This document shows positions 27,474 through 37,077 of a stretch of 64,000 bases of DNA, in pieces. Positions within the stretch are counted from its first letter, which is position 1. Every line of letters begins with the position of its first letter. Below the pieces are notes generated by a model that saw only the letters and a list, made by a program, of their open reading frames with translations, was not told where the DNA came from and made no database searches. Made by a program: the position numbers and the translations under genes. Source of the stretch: Paracoccus sulfuroxidans (GTDB lineage: Bacteria; Pseudomonadota; Alphaproteobacteria; Rhodobacterales; Rhodobacteraceae). The stretch covers positions 186,001 through 250,000 of the forward strand of contig NZ_VLKU01000001.1 of NCBI RefSeq assembly GCF_007830335.1, given 5' to 3'.

Positions 27474-27569
27474 CATTGAGCAAACCGGGCCGGGAACCAG
27501 ATTTTCGGCCCAGAGCACAGCGGATGTCCGGTCTCTCACCGGGCGTTCGGGGCAACGTAAAGGATCTGA

Positions 27570-28838
27570 ATGATGGCAAATCCGTCAGGCGGCGACAGCA
27601 AAAATACGCTTTACTGCAGCTTCTGCGGCAAGAGCCAGCACGAGGTTCGCAAGCTGATCGCGGGCCCGACCGTATTCATCTGCGATGAATGCGTCGAACT
27701 GTGCATGGATATCATTCGCGAAGAGACCAAGTCCTCGGCGCTGAAATCGGGCGAAGGCGTGCCCTCGCCGCGTGAAATCTGCGCGGTGCTGGATGATTAC
27801 GTCATCGGTCAGGAACATGCCAAGCGCGTGCTCTCGGTCGCGGTGCACAACCACTACAAGCGGCTCAACCACAGCTCGAAATCCGATATCGAACTGGCGA
27901 AGTCGAACATCCTGCTGATCGGCCCGACCGGTTGCGGCAAGACGCTGCTGGCGCAGACGCTGGCCCGCATTCTGGATGTGCCCTTCACCATGGCCGATGC
28001 GACGACGCTGACCGAAGCCGGTTACGTCGGCGAGGATGTGGAAAACATTATCCTGAAGTTGCTTCAGGCCAGCGAGTACAACGTCGAGCGGGCGCAGCGC
28101 GGCATCGTCTATATCGATGAGGTCGACAAGATCACCCGCAAGTCCGACAACCCTTCGATCACGCGCGACGTCTCGGGCGAGGGTGTGCAGCAGGCTCTGC
28201 TGAAGATCATGGAAGGCACGGTCGCCAGCGTGCCGCCACAGGGCGGGCGCAAGCATCCGCAGCAGGAATTCCTGCAGGTCGACACGACCAACATCCTTTT
28301 CATCTGTGGCGGTGCCTTTGCGGGCCTTGAGCGGATCATTGCGCAGCGCAACAAGGGTACGGCGATGGGCTTCGGTGCCACCGTCAAGGAAAAGGATGAT
28401 CGCGGCGTGGGCGAGCTCTTCAAAGAGCTTGAGCCCGAAGACCTGCTGAAGTTTGGCCTGATCCCGGAATTCGTCGGGCGTCTGCCGGTCATCGCGACGC
28501 TGACCGATCTGGATGAAGATGCGCTGATCATCATTCTGACGCAGCCCAAGAACGCGCTGGTGAAGCAGTACCAGCGGCTCTTCGACCTCGAGAATGTGAA
28601 GTTGACCTTCACCGAGGATGCGCTGACCGCGATCGCCCGCCGCGCCATCAAGCGCAAGACCGGGGCCCGGGGCCTGCGCTCGATCATGGAGGACATCCTT
28701 CTGGACACCATGTTCGATCTGCCCGGCATGGACAGCGTCGAAGAGGTCGTGGTGAACGAGGAATCCGTCGAAAACTCGAGCGCGAAGCCGCTGATCATTC
28801 ACGCCGACGCCAAGAAGGAACCGGCTGCGGCAAGCTGA
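27570..28838 (+). CDS. clpX: ATP-dependent Clp protease ATP-binding subunit ClpX
   Basis: AAA+ unfoldase that feeds substrates to ClpP. The 422 residues begin with the zinc-binding domain, whose four cysteines are C16, C19, C38 and C41 ([16 protein letters not shown]). Walker A is [10 protein letters not shown] and Walker [11 protein letters not shown]. The substrate-gripping pore loop is the GYVGED segment, and [13 protein letters not shown] marks sensor 2. The length matches the family. ATG 27570 is followed at once by another ATG; AAAGGA lies upstream of both. A strong intrinsic terminator follows. Confidence 0.98.
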   Translation: MMANPSGGDSKNTLYCSFCGKSQHEVRKLIAGPTVFICDECVELCMDIIREETKSSALKSGEGVPSPREICAVLDDYVIGQEHAKRVLSVAVHNHYKRLNHSSKSDIELAKSNILLIGPTGCGKTLLAQTLARILDVPFTMADATTLTEAGYVGEDVENIILKLLQASEYNVERAQRGIVYIDEVDKITRKSDNPSITRDVSGEGVQQALLKIMEGTVASVPPQGGRKHPQQEFLQVDTTNILFICGGAFAGLERIIAQRNKGTAMGFGATVKEKDDRGVGELFKELEPEDLLKFGLIPEFVGRLPVIATLTDLDEDALIIILTQPKNALVKQYQRLFDLENVKLTFTEDALTAIARRAIKRKTGARGLRSIMEDILLDTMFDLPGMDSVEEVVVNEESVENSSAKPLIIHADAKKEPAAAS

Positions 28839-28861
28839 TTGCCCGTCGATCCAAAGAACCG

Positions 28862-28889
28862 GGGCCATGGCCATGCCGTGGCCCTTTTT
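28862..28889 (+). terminator. Intrinsic terminator after clpX
   Basis: GGGCCATGG (28862-28870) pairs with CCGTGGCCC (28876-28884) over nine positions including one G-U wobble, loop CCATG, followed directly by TTTTT. It begins 23 bases past the clpX stop and should separate clpX from the NDUFA12 gene. Confidence 0.85.
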
Positions 28890-28995
28890 CGTTGCGATCC
28901 GGGGCCGTATCCGGGCCGGGAACAGCGCGCAGGCTCTGGACCAAAGGCGGCAGATTTGCGATACCGCTTGCAAGCAGTTGTGAAAGGCTCGAGCC

Positions 28996-29370
28996 ATGTC
29001 CCTTATTTCCCGGATCCTGACCTGGTGGAACGGCCAGACCCTGAACACGCAGGTCTGGACCGCGCTTTATGGCGAAAAGGTCGGGCAGGATGAGCAGGGC
29101 AACACCTATTTCCAGTCCGGTGGCGGCAAGCGTCGCTGGGTGATTTACAATGGCGAGGCCGAGGCCAGTCGCGTGCCGCCGGAATGGCACGGGTGGCTGC
29201 ACCACACCTACAAGCTGCCGCCGACGCAGGACCCGCTGGCCCGCAAGGCGTGGGAGCGTCCGCATCACGAGAACCTGACCGGCACGCCGGGGGCCTATCG
29301 GCCTGCAGGCTCGCTTTACAACGCCGAACCCGCCCCGCGTCGCGATTATGACGCCTGGCAGCCCGAGTAA
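28996..29370 (+). CDS. NADH:ubiquinone oxidoreductase accessory subunit NDUFA12
   Basis: 124-residue accessory subunit of respiratory complex I (NDUFA12/B17.2 family), which occurs in alphaproteobacteria and mitochondria. Recognisable stretches are [44 protein letters not shown] (in part) and the late [16 protein letters not shown]. The main nuo operon is not in the window. The gene is followed almost directly by mlaD, an arrangement common in Rhodobacterales. Confidence 0.92.
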   Translation: MSLISRILTWWNGQTLNTQVWTALYGEKVGQDEQGNTYFQSGGGKRRWVIYNGEAEASRVPPEWHGWLHHTYKLPPTQDPLARKAWERPHHENLTGTPGAYRPAGSLYNAEPAPRRDYDAWQPE

Positions 29371-29374
29371 CCGC

Positions 29375-29851
29375 GTGAGCACATCTGCCGAACGGACCGA
29401 GCTTTGGGTCGGGGCGGTCGTGCTTGCGGTCGCTTTGGGGTTTCTGGTCTGGTCGACCTCGGGTGGGTCCGGGCTGACGCAGGGGCTGGGCAAGACCTAT
29501 GAGCTGCGCGCCGCCTTTCCGAATGTCGACGGCATCGAAAGCGGCACGGATGTGCGCGTCGCGGGCGTGAAGGTCGGGCGGGTGTCCTCGGTGCGCCTCG
29601 ACCCCGAGACTTATCTGGCCGAGGCCCATTTGCGCATTCCTGAAAGTATCGTTTTGCCGACGGACAGCGCCGCGCTGATCCAGTCGAACGGCCTGCTGGG
29701 CGGTGCCTATATCGAGTTGCAACCCGGTGGCGCGCCTGAAAACCTTGCGCCGGGGGATGAGATCGAGGATGTGCAGGGCGCTGTCAGCCTGATCTCGCTG
29801 ATGATGAAATTCGTCGATTCGCAAGCGTCGGACAAAAAGAATGACCCGTAA
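29375..29851 (+). CDS. mlaD: MlaD-type MCE-domain lipid transport protein
   Basis: 158-residue protein with one N-terminal membrane anchor (ELWVGAVVLAVALGFLVW) and a single MCE domain (about residues 35-125: LRAAFPNVDGIESGTDVRVAGVKVG in part, then LPTDSAALIQSNGLLGGAYIEL). It should be the periplasmic hexameric component of the Mla retrograde phospholipid transporter. GTG 29375, four bases after the NDUFA12 stop, is preferred; ATG 29348 would overlap that gene. mlaE, mlaF and mlaB are not nearby. The 3' end overlaps the DUF2155 gene by 11 bases. Confidence 0.88.
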   Translation: MSTSAERTELWVGAVVLAVALGFLVWSTSGGSGLTQGLGKTYELRAAFPNVDGIESGTDVRVAGVKVGRVSSVRLDPETYLAEAHLRIPESIVLPTDSAALIQSNGLLGGAYIELQPGGAPENLAPGDEIEDVQGAVSLISLMMKFVDSQASDKKNDP

Positions 29852-30353
29852 TCTTGTCTCTGCCATGGCTCTGGCCGCGCTTCTGCTGCCGCCTTTCGCG
29901 GCATTCGCGCAGGAGGATCCCGCGCCCGAGGAGGAAGAAAGCGTCGATCACCTGATGGTCGACCCGGCCTTCAGCGACGACCCGAGCGCGGTCGTCCCGG
30001 CCGAGCCTTCTGCCGCCGAGCGTCAGGCCGAGATTGCGGCGGATCGCGGCCCCGCCACGGCGCGGGCGCAGGGCGCGATGCTGCGTGGCCTCGACAAGGT
30101 CACGGGGCAAAGCAAGGACCTGCCGATGGAGGTTGGTCAGACGGTCAGCTTCGGCAGGCTCGAGGTGCTTCTGTCGGAATGCCGTTACCCTGCCGCCAAC
30201 CCTGCGGCAGATGCCTTCGCCGAGCTGAAGATCACCGACACGCGGGCGAAACATGTCGTCTTTTCGGGCTGGATGATCGCGTCTTCTCCGGCGCTGTCGG
30301 CGCTGGACGATTCGCGTTACGACGTCTGGGTCGTGACCTGCAACAGCGCCTGA
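29841..30353 (+). CDS. DUF2155 exported protein
   Basis: 170-residue protein with a signal peptide (MTRNLVSAMALAALLLPP ending AFAQ), an acidic linker, and a C-terminal DUF2155 domain. That domain has QTVSFGRLEVLLSECRYP, FAELKITD, VVFSGWMIASSPALSALDD (in part) and WVVTC. Two conserved cysteines (ECRYP, VTCNS) could form a periplasmic disulfide. The family occurs in alphaproteobacteria and has no established function; coupling with mlaD suggests an envelope role. Its 3' end overlaps the convergent aat gene by 37 bases. Confidence 0.85.
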   Translation: MTRNLVSAMALAALLLPPFAAFAQEDPAPEEEESVDHLMVDPAFSDDPSAVVPAEPSAAERQAEIAADRGPATARAQGAMLRGLDKVTGQSKDLPMEVGQTVSFGRLEVLLSECRYPAANPAADAFAELKITDTRAKHVVFSGWMIASSPALSALDDSRYDVWVVTCNSA

Positions 30354-30955
30354 GCGTCTGGCAGCGGCCCTTGCAGAAAGCGCGTCTTGACCGTCAGCGC
30401 ATGGTCCAGACGGGCCAGATAGTCCTGCCGGTCAATCGTCAGCCCGCCCATCGTTGCCAGATGCGGGTTCGGATATTGTGTGTCCCATAGGGTGAAGCCG
30501 CTGCGGCGCAGATGATCCGAAAGCCAGATCAGTGCCGCCTTTGAACCGTTCGGTTGGCGCGAGAACATGCTTTCGGCAAAGAAGGCCCCGCCCAGCGACA
30601 GGCCGAAGACCCCGCCGACCAGATCGTCGCCCTGCCAGACCTCCAGCGAATGGGCGTGGCCCAGGCGGTGCAGGGTCCGGTAAAGGTCGCGGAGTTCGGT
30701 ATTGATCCAGGTCTCATCCCGGTTGGCACAGGCCAGAACGACGCGCTCGAACGCCTGATCGACCGTCGCGTGCCAGTCGCTGCCCCTCAGAAAGCGCCGC
30801 ATCGAGCGTGAGACATGCACGCCGCCCACCGGCAGGATGCCGCGTTCATCCGGGTCGAACCAGTAAAGCTGGCGGTCGGAGGCACTTTCCGCCATCGGGA
30901 AAATGCCGCGCGAATAGGCGGTCAGCATCCGCTCGGCGGTCAGCCAACTGGTCAT
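30317..30955 (-). CDS. aat: Leucyl/phenylalanyl-tRNA-protein transferase
   Basis: N-end-rule transferase that appends Leu or Phe to proteins with N-terminal Lys or Arg, marking them for ClpAP. It is 212 residues from ATG 30955 (MTSWLTAERML). Family signatures are YSRGIFPMAE, YWFDPDERGILP, RDETWIN, GVFGLSLGGAFFAESMFS and LWDTQYPNPHLATMGG. A further upstream ATG at 30982 is possible but less conserved. It is the third gene of the accB-accC-aat run. Confidence 0.95.
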   Translation of the reverse strand: MTSWLTAERMLTAYSRGIFPMAESASDRQLYWFDPDERGILPVGGVHVSRSMRRFLRGSDWHATVDQAFERVVLACANRDETWINTELRDLYRTLHRLGHAHSLEVWQGDDLVGGVFGLSLGGAFFAESMFSRQPNGSKAALIWLSDHLRRSGFTLWDTQYPNPHLATMGGLTIDRQDYLARLDHALTVKTRFLQGPLPDAQALLQVTTQTS

Positions 30956-31012
30956 GCCGCAACCCTTGGAAGGCTGCGGCATGCGCGTGTCAGAGAGAGG
31001 CGGCTTGCGTCC

Positions 31013-32362
31013 TCAGTTGTTTCCCAGTTCGGCAAGCCAGCGCTCCAGCCAGTGGATCGAATAGTCACCCCGCTGGATGTCGGGGTTTTCGACCAGCGCA
31101 CGGAACAGCGGCAGCGTGGTATCGACGCCGTCCACGATCAGCTCATCCAAAGCGCGCGACAGACGGGCCAGCGCCTCTTGCCGGTTCGAGCCACGCACGA
31201 TCAGCTTGCCGATCAGGCTGTCGTAGTAAGGCGGGATCCGGTAGCCGTCGTAGATCGCCGAATCCATCCGCACGCCCAACCCACCCGGCGCGTGATACTG
31301 GCTGATCGTGCCCGGAGAGGGCGTGAAGTTCGGCAGTTTCTCGGCGTTGATGCGCACTTCGATGGCATGGCCGCGGATCTTGAGGTCTTCCTGACGGAAT
31401 TCCATCTCCTGACCGGCGGCCACCAGAATTTGCTGGCGCACCAGATCGACGTCGAAAATGGCCTCGGTCACCGGGTGTTCCACCTGCAGGCGGGTGTTCA
31501 TTTCGATGAAATAGAACTCGCCATCCTCAAAGAGGAATTCGATGGTGCCCGCACCGCGATAGCCCAGATCGGCCATCGCCTTGGCGCAGATATTGCCGAT
31601 ATGGGCGCGCTGCTCGGGCGTGATGACCGGGCCGGGCGCTTCCTCGAGTACCTTCTGGTGGCGGCGCTGCAGCGAGCAGTCACGCTCACCCAGATGGACT
31701 GCGCGGCCCCTGCCGTCACCGAAGACCTGGATCTCGATGTGGCGCGGGCGCTGAAGGTATTTCTCGATATAGACTTCGTCATTGCCGAAGGCGGCTTTCG
31801 ACTCTGCGCGCGCGGTGCGGAACGCAGTCTCGATTGAGGCATCATCCAGCGCCACTTTCATGCCGCGACCGCCGCCGCCGGCCGTGGCTTTGATGATGAC
31901 CGGATAGCCGATGGCGGCGGCGACGCGGCGCGCCTCCTCGACGTCATGGACACCGCCGTCCGAGCCCGGAACCACCGGAATGCCCAGCGATTTCGCGGTT
32001 TCCTTGGCGGTGATCTTGTCGCCCATGATCCGGATATGCTCGGCCGAGGGGCCGATGAAGGCGATGCCGTGATCCTCGACCATCTGCACGAAACCGGCGT
32101 TCTCGGACAGGAAACCGTAACCCGGGTGGATGGCTTGCGCGCCGGTGATCTCGCAGGCCGAGATGATGGCGGGCATCGACAGATAGCTGTCGGTCGACGA
32201 GGGCGGACCGATGCAGACCGATTCGTCGGCCATGCGCACATGCATGGCGTCGGCGTCTGCCGTCGAATGGACCGCGACGGATGCGATGCCCATCTCGCGG
32301 CAGGCGCGGACCACCCGAAGGGCGATCTCGCCGCGATTGGCGATCAGGATTTTATCGAACAT
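31013..32362 (-). CDS. accC: Acetyl-CoA carboxylase biotin carboxylase subunit
   Basis: ATP-dependent carboxylation of the biotin carried on AccB, the first half-reaction of fatty-acid synthesis. The 449-residue ATP-grasp enzyme begins [20 protein letters not shown]. It has the glycine-rich [13 protein letters not shown] loop, the [18 protein letters not shown] segment (in part), [18 protein letters not shown] and the catalytic Arg region RINAEKL. It starts seven bases after accB, the standard accBC operon. Confidence 0.98.
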   Translation of the reverse strand: MFDKILIANRGEIALRVVRACREMGIASVAVHSTADADAMHVRMADESVCIGPPSSTDSYLSMPAIISACEITGAQAIHPGYGFLSENAGFVQMVEDHGIAFIGPSAEHIRIMGDKITAKETAKSLGIPVVPGSDGGVHDVEEARRVAAAIGYPVIIKATAGGGGRGMKVALDDASIETAFRTARAESKAAFGNDEVYIEKYLQRPRHIEIQVFGDGRGRAVHLGERDCSLQRRHQKVLEEAPGPVITPEQRAHIGNICAKAMADLGYRGAGTIEFLFEDGEFYFIEMNTRLQVEHPVTEAIFDVDLVRQQILVAAGQEMEFRQEDLKIRGHAIEVRINAEKLPNFTPSPGTISQYHAPGGLGVRMDSAIYDGYRIPPYYDSLIGKLIVRGSNRQEALARLSRALDELIVDGVDTTLPLFRALVENPDIQRGDYSIHWLERWLAELGNN

Positions 32363-32369
32363 CCGCGCC

Positions 32370-32894
32370 TCACTCGACGACGATCAGGGGGGTGCCGAAT
32401 TCGACCGGGCTGCCGTCATCGACGATGATGCGCTTGACGGTCCCCGCACGCGGCGAGGGGATGTGGTTCATGGTCTTCATCGCCTCGACGATCAGCAGCG
32501 TGTCGCCTTCCTTGACCTGCTGGCCAACGGTGACGAAGGCATTCGCGCCGGGTTCGGGCGCAAGGTAGACTGTGCCGACCATGGGCGAGTTCACCACGCC
32601 GGGCAGGCTGGCCGGATCCTCAACGGCGGGGGCTGCCGAGGCGGCTGCGGGCGCTGCGGCAACGGCTGCCGGTGCGGGCAGCGCCATGGCGGGCGCGGCG
32701 ACGGTCTGAATGGCGACCTGCTTGCCCTGTTTGGACAGGCTGACGGTCAGGCGATCATTCTCGTCATATTCGCGTTTGACCGACAGTTCGGCCAGATCAT
32801 TGTTGATCAGCAGCTGGGCAAGGGCCTGGATGAAGGCCACGTCGCCTTCGTGGCGGCGTTGGTCCTGATCTTTGTGCTTGGAATCTTCGCTCAT
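32370..32894 (-). CDS. accB: Acetyl-CoA carboxylase biotin carboxyl carrier protein
   Basis: 174-residue BCCP. An N-terminal region of about 65 residues is followed by an Ala/Pro-rich linker (about 66-92) and the C-terminal biotinyl domain. Biotin is attached to K140 in [12 protein letters not shown]. The residue after the lysine is Thr rather than the canonical Met, a variant I believe is common in alphaproteobacteria. It is the first gene of the accB-accC-aat run; 112 bases upstream separate it from the acyltransferase gene. Confidence 0.97.
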   Translation of the reverse strand: MSEDSKHKDQDQRRHEGDVAFIQALAQLLINNDLAELSVKREYDENDRLTVSLSKQGKQVAIQTVAAPAMALPAPAAVAAAPAAASAAPAVEDPASLPGVVNSPMVGTVYLAPEPGANAFVTVGQQVKEGDTLLIVEAMKTMNHIPSPRAGTVKRIIVDDGSPVEFGTPLIVVE

Positions 32895-33006
32895 GCCATC
32901 CTCTGGTTTTTCGGGGCGTCGCGTTCTGGTGCGCGACAGGTTTGCCGCGCTTATAGACCGGCGAAACAGGCAAGGGAAAGGGAATTGCCGTCAAATCGGC
33001 GTGGAA

Positions 33007-33897
33007 TCATCGTTGTTTCCACCGCCGATGGACCCAGAACCACTGGTCCATGTGTTGGCGGATCTGCTGTTCCAGCCGGTCGTTCAGCGCCTGCATCATC
33101 GCCTCGGGGGTGGAATGGGCCAAAGGCTCGCCCACCTCGACGCGAAAGCTCAGCCCGTCGGGCTGGCGGATACCCGCAATCGGCAGGATCAGCGCGTCAT
33201 AGCGGATCGCGAGTTCCGCAGGCGTCAGCACGGTCTTGCAGGGCAGGCCGAAGAAGCGCAGCTCGGCCCCGTGGTCGTCGAACTGGTCAAAGCCCAAGGA
33301 CAGCCACCCGCCGCCCTTCAGAAAGCGCAGCATCGCCGCCAGACCCGAGCGCCCGCGCGGAAACATCGGCTCGGCAATGGCGCGCATGGCGGGGATATAG
33401 TGGCGGTTGAAGGCCTGATTGTTCATCGGGCGATAGAGCGCGCCCACCGGCCAGCCGCGCAGGGTCAGCGCCGCGCGCATGGCGTCGTAATTGCCGAAAT
33501 GCGCAACCGCGAGGATGACGGGCCGCCCGGCCTGCGCCGCCTGTTCCAGCGCCGGAACGCCGGGGCCGGTCAGCGGATCGGCCTCATGGATGCGGCCGAC
33601 GAATTCCTGTCCCGAATAGATCTCGGCCAGCGAACGCCCGGCATTGTCGGGCACGGCGCGGGTCAGGTGGCGCACCTCGGCGGGGGTAAGGTCAGGGCGG
33701 GCCTTGGCCAGATTGTCGCGGATGCGCTTGCGCCAGCCTGCCAGCGGGCCGATCACATGGGCAAACAGCCAGCCCATCAGCGGCACCCGGCGTTCATAGG
33801 GCAGCAGCCCCACGGCCCCCATGACGATCAGGAAGGCCCCGTTGGCAATCCTGTCGCGCAGGGCCACCGGTTCAGAATTGTCGTCGTCCTTGCTCAT
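33007..33897 (-). CDS. LpxL/HtrB-like lysophospholipid acyltransferase
   Basis: 296-residue membrane-associated acyltransferase. The HX4-5D-type catalytic motif appears as AVAHFGNYDAMR, followed by YRPMNN, RGRSGLAAMLRFLKGGGWLSLGFDQ (in part) and GLPCKTVLTPAELAIRYDA (in part). These fit the lipid A secondary acyltransferase family (LpxL/LpxM, pfam03279). The start at ATG 33897 overlaps the upstream transporter stop by ATGA. It may acylate lipid A or another lysophospholipid; specificity cannot be read. An N-terminal hydrophobic segment (GAFLIVMGAVGLLPY) serves as an anchor. Confidence 0.87.
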   Translation of the reverse strand: MSKDDDNSEPVALRDRIANGAFLIVMGAVGLLPYERRVPLMGWLFAHVIGPLAGWRKRIRDNLAKARPDLTPAEVRHLTRAVPDNAGRSLAEIYSGQEFVGRIHEADPLTGPGVPALEQAAQAGRPVILAVAHFGNYDAMRAALTLRGWPVGALYRPMNNQAFNRHYIPAMRAIAEPMFPRGRSGLAAMLRFLKGGGWLSLGFDQFDDHGAELRFFGLPCKTVLTPAELAIRYDALILPIAGIRQPDGLSFRVEVGEPLAHSTPEAMMQALNDRLEQQIRQHMDQWFWVHRRWKQR

Positions 33898-34817
33898 TCC
33901 GCCTGTTTCATTGCGCGCGCCTCTCGGGCCCAGACATATATCCCGGCACCCACGATGATGACAGCGCCGATCACGGTCCATTTGTCAGGCAGGTTGCCCC
34001 AGAACAGCCAGCCCCACAATCCTGCCCAGATCAAGCCCGTGTAACCGAAGGGGGCGACCGCACCCGCCTCGGCCAGCGAGAACGCCCGGATCAGCAGCGC
34101 CTGCGACACCGCGCCAAGGCACCCCAGCAGCAGGAAGGCCCAGATGTGCTGGGGCGCGATGGGTTGCCAGAAGAACGGCACCGCCAGAGAGGTGATGATC
34201 GTGCCGACCATGGCCGACCACAGGACCGAGGTGGCGGTCGAATCCTGCCGCGCGACCCGCGTCAGCAGCGCGCCCGCCGCATAGGTGAAGGCCCCGATCA
34301 GCGGCAGCACCGCCGCCGGGTGAAAGACACCCGCGCCGGGGCGGATGACGATCATCGCGCCGATCAGCGCGACCACGATGCCGATGATCCGGCGGATGCC
34401 GATGGATTCGCCCAGAAAGATCGCCGCGCCAAGCGTGATCAGCACCGGGTTGATGTCCATGATTGCGGTGGCCTCGGCCAGGCCGATATAGGCCAGCGAG
34501 GAAAAGAACAGCGCGCTGGAGGCCAGCTGCGTCAGCGCGCGGCCGAACTGGACACTGGGCTGGCGGCTTTTCAGGACCGAGGTGAAACGCGGGGCAAACA
34601 GCACCCCCACGATCAGCATATTGCCCGCAAAGCGCGCCCAGACGATCTGCACCGGCTCATAATGCTGGGCCAGATATTTGGCCGTCGCATCCATCAGCGT
34701 GAACAGAAAGATCGCCAGCAGCAGCAGCATGATGCCCAGCGTCTGGGTCGAGCGGCCAGAACCCGGCTGCCCAGACGCGCCCAGATGCGCGATGGCGCGG
34801 TTCACGCGATGCATCAT
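33894..34817 (-). CDS. DMT-superfamily (EamA) transporter
   Basis: 307-residue membrane protein with ten predicted helices and two EamA repeats. The first repeat contains TLMDATAKYLAQHYEPVQIVW (in part), the second AGALLTRVARQDSTATS through YTGLIWAGLWGWLFWGNLPD (in part). The start at 34817 (two consecutive ATGs) avoids an unconserved 95-residue extension. Substrate unknown; characterised EamA proteins export amino acids or nucleobases. It is coupled by ATGA to the downstream acyltransferase. Confidence 0.85.
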   Translation of the reverse strand: MMHRVNRAIAHLGASGQPGSGRSTQTLGIMLLLLAIFLFTLMDATAKYLAQHYEPVQIVWARFAGNMLIVGVLFAPRFTSVLKSRQPSVQFGRALTQLASSALFFSSLAYIGLAEATAIMDINPVLITLGAAIFLGESIGIRRIIGIVVALIGAMIVIRPGAGVFHPAAVLPLIGAFTYAAGALLTRVARQDSTATSVLWSAMVGTIITSLAVPFFWQPIAPQHIWAFLLLGCLGAVSQALLIRAFSLAEAGAVAPFGYTGLIWAGLWGWLFWGNLPDKWTVIGAVIIVGAGIYVWAREARAMKQAE

Positions 34818-34889
34818 TCTTCGGGCCACTTTCCTGTGAGGGGTTGCCGGTTCGCCACGCGAGGCGGCAAGCTTGGTCTGACACGGCAG

Positions 34890-34913
34890 AACGGCCGCAA
34901 CAAGGCGGCCGTT
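34890..34913. terminator. Hairpin downstream of tkt
   Basis: AACGGCCGC (34890-34898) and GCGGCCGTT (34905-34913) form a perfect 9-bp stem with a 6-base loop, 30 bases past the tkt stop and before the DMT gene. No U-tract follows on the minus strand, so it may be a weak or Rho-assisted terminator. Confidence 0.45.
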
Positions 34914-34942
34914 CGAAAGATTTTCAATGTGATCCTCCGGGC

Positions 34943-36970
34943 TTATCCCAGAAGCTTGCGCGCCTTCTCGACGACATTCTCGGCGGTGATCCCGAATTCC
35001 TTGTAGAGGGTCGGGGCAGGGGCCGAGGCACCGAAGCCGGTCATGCCGACAAAGTCCGAGGTCTCTTCGCGGCCCCGCTCGCCCAGCAGCAGCCAATCCC
35101 AAGGCTGGCGCACGGCAGCCTCGATGGCGATGCGGACGGTGTTGGCGGGCAGCACTTCGGCGCGGTAGGCCGCGTCCTGATCGCGGAAGAGCTCCATCGA
35201 GGGGACCGAGACGACACGCGTCGGCACGCCCTGCGCTTCCAGCTTGTCGCGCGCGGCCACGGCGATCTCCACCTCCGAGCCGGTGGCCATCAGCACGACG
35301 CGCGGCGTCTCGCTGGCGTCGCGCAGCACGTAGGCGCCGCGTGCAGACAGGTTCTCGCCAGAGTGATCAAGCCGCAGCGTCGGCAGGTTCTGACGCGACA
35401 GGGCCAGCACCGAGGGCGTGGTTTCCGAGCTGAGCGCCAGCTCCCAGACCTCGGCCGTCTCGACGATGTCGCAGGGGCGGAAGGTCCAGGTGTTGGGCGT
35501 CGCGCGCAGCATCGACAGATGCTCGACCGGCTGGTGGGTCGGGCCGTCTTCGCCAAGGCCGATCGAATCATGCGTCATCACATAGACGACCGGCAGACCC
35601 ATCAGCGCCGACAGGCGCATCGCGCCGCGGGCGTAATCGGTGAAGGTCATGAAGGTGCCGCCATAGGGGCGGAAGCCGCCATGCAGCCAGATGCCGTTCA
35701 TCGCTGCCGCCATGCCATGCTCGCGGATGCCGTAATGGATATAGCGGCCCTTGCGGTTGGTGGCGGTGAAGAAGCCCAGATCCTTGGTCAGCGTGTTGTT
35801 CGAACCGGTGAGGTCGGCCGATCCGCCGATGGTCTCGGGCAGTTCGGCGTTGACCACTTCCAGCACCATCTCGCTGGCCTTGCGGGTCGCGACATTGGGC
35901 CGGGTCTCGGCAACCTGTTCCTTCAGCGCGGCGATGGTCGGGGCCAGCTTCTCGCTGACCGCGCCCGAAACGCGGCGGGCGAATTCGTCGCGCGTATCGG
36001 CGGGCAGGGCGTCGACGCGCGCGGCCCATGCCTCACGCTCGGCCTGATGGCGGGCACCGATGGCGCGCCATTCCGTCAGGATCTCGGCCGGGATCTCGAA
36101 GGCCGCGCCCGTCCAGCCATAGGCGGCGCGGGCAGCCGCGATTTCCTCGGCCCCCAGAGGCGAGCCATGCGCGCCCGAGGTGTCCTGCTTTTTCGGCGCG
36201 CCGAAGCCGATGATGGTCTTGCACGAGACCAGCACCGGACGGTCGTCCTTGCCCGAGGCGGCGTCGGTCAGCGCGCGGTCGATGTCGGCGGCATCATGGC
36301 CGTCGCAATGCAGCACGCGCCAGCCCGAGGCCTCGAAGCGCTTCGCCTGATTGGTCGAATCCGACAGCGAGACGCGGCCGTCGATGGTGATGTCATTGTT
36401 GTCCCACAGGACGATCAGGTTCTTCAGCTTCAGGTGACCGGCCATGCCGATGGCTTCCTGGCTGATGCCCTCCATCAGGCAGCCGTCACCGGCAATGACC
36501 CAGGTCTTGTGGCTGCACAGATCCGCACCGTATTGGGCGCGCATCGCCTCTTCGGCGATGGCCATGCCGACCGAGGTGGCAATGCCCTGACCCAGCGGGC
36601 CGGTGGTCGTCTCGACCCCTTCGGCGTGGCCGTATTCGGGATGGCCTGCGGTGATCGAACCCCACTGACGGAAGTTGCGGATCTGGTCGAGGCTCATCTG
36701 CTCATACCCGGTCAGGTACAGCAGGCTGTAGATCAGCATCGAGCCGTGGCCCGCTGACAGCACGAAGCGGTCGCGGTCGAACCAGTTCGGGGCCGAGGCG
36801 TCGAACTTCAGGTGGTTGCGGAACAGGACGGTGGCCACATCCGCCATCCCCATGGGCATGCCCGGATGGCCGGATTTTGCAGCCTCGACTGCGTCCATTG
36901 AAAGCACGCGAATGGCGCTGGCAAGGCGCCAATGCTGGGGATCAGCTTTGCGGCGGGCATCGATGTCCAT
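34943..36970 (-). CDS. tkt: Transketolase
   Basis: ThDP- and Mg2+-dependent enzyme of the pentose phosphate/Calvin pathways. 675 residues from ATG 36970 ([14 protein letters not shown]); a longer in-frame reading is leader. Visible motifs include [31 protein letters not shown], the ThDP signature [16 protein letters not shown] through [12 protein letters not shown] (in part), [22 protein letters not shown] (in part), [19 protein letters not shown] (in part) and [20 protein letters not shown]. The length matches the bacterial family. It is divergent from the glycosyltransferase gene. Confidence 0.97.
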   Translation of the reverse strand: MDIDARRKADPQHWRLASAIRVLSMDAVEAAKSGHPGMPMGMADVATVLFRNHLKFDASAPNWFDRDRFVLSAGHGSMLIYSLLYLTGYEQMSLDQIRNFRQWGSITAGHPEYGHAEGVETTTGPLGQGIATSVGMAIAEEAMRAQYGADLCSHKTWVIAGDGCLMEGISQEAIGMAGHLKLKNLIVLWDNNDITIDGRVSLSDSTNQAKRFEASGWRVLHCDGHDAADIDRALTDAASGKDDRPVLVSCKTIIGFGAPKKQDTSGAHGSPLGAEEIAAARAAYGWTGAAFEIPAEILTEWRAIGARHQAEREAWAARVDALPADTRDEFARRVSGAVSEKLAPTIAALKEQVAETRPNVATRKASEMVLEVVNAELPETIGGSADLTGSNNTLTKDLGFFTATNRKGRYIHYGIREHGMAAAMNGIWLHGGFRPYGGTFMTFTDYARGAMRLSALMGLPVVYVMTHDSIGLGEDGPTHQPVEHLSMLRATPNTWTFRPCDIVETAEVWELALSSETTPSVLALSRQNLPTLRLDHSGENLSARGAYVLRDASETPRVVLMATGSEVEIAVAARDKLEAQGVPTRVVSVPSMELFRDQDAAYRAEVLPANTVRIAIEAAVRQPWDWLLLGERGREETSDFVGMTGFGASAPAPTLYKEFGITAENVVEKARKLLG

Positions 36971-37077
36971 GGCAGGTTCCGTAAAAGTTGAGAATTTGAC
37001 CCCTGATATGCAGGCACGGGCACCGTTGCAAGCCGACAAGCATTCTGCGCATGCTCTTGCTGAACGAGTGACCGGTT

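Noticed and set aside
34844..36757. 637-codon plus-strand frame opposite transketolase
   Set aside because: Shadow of a clearly conserved tkt gene.
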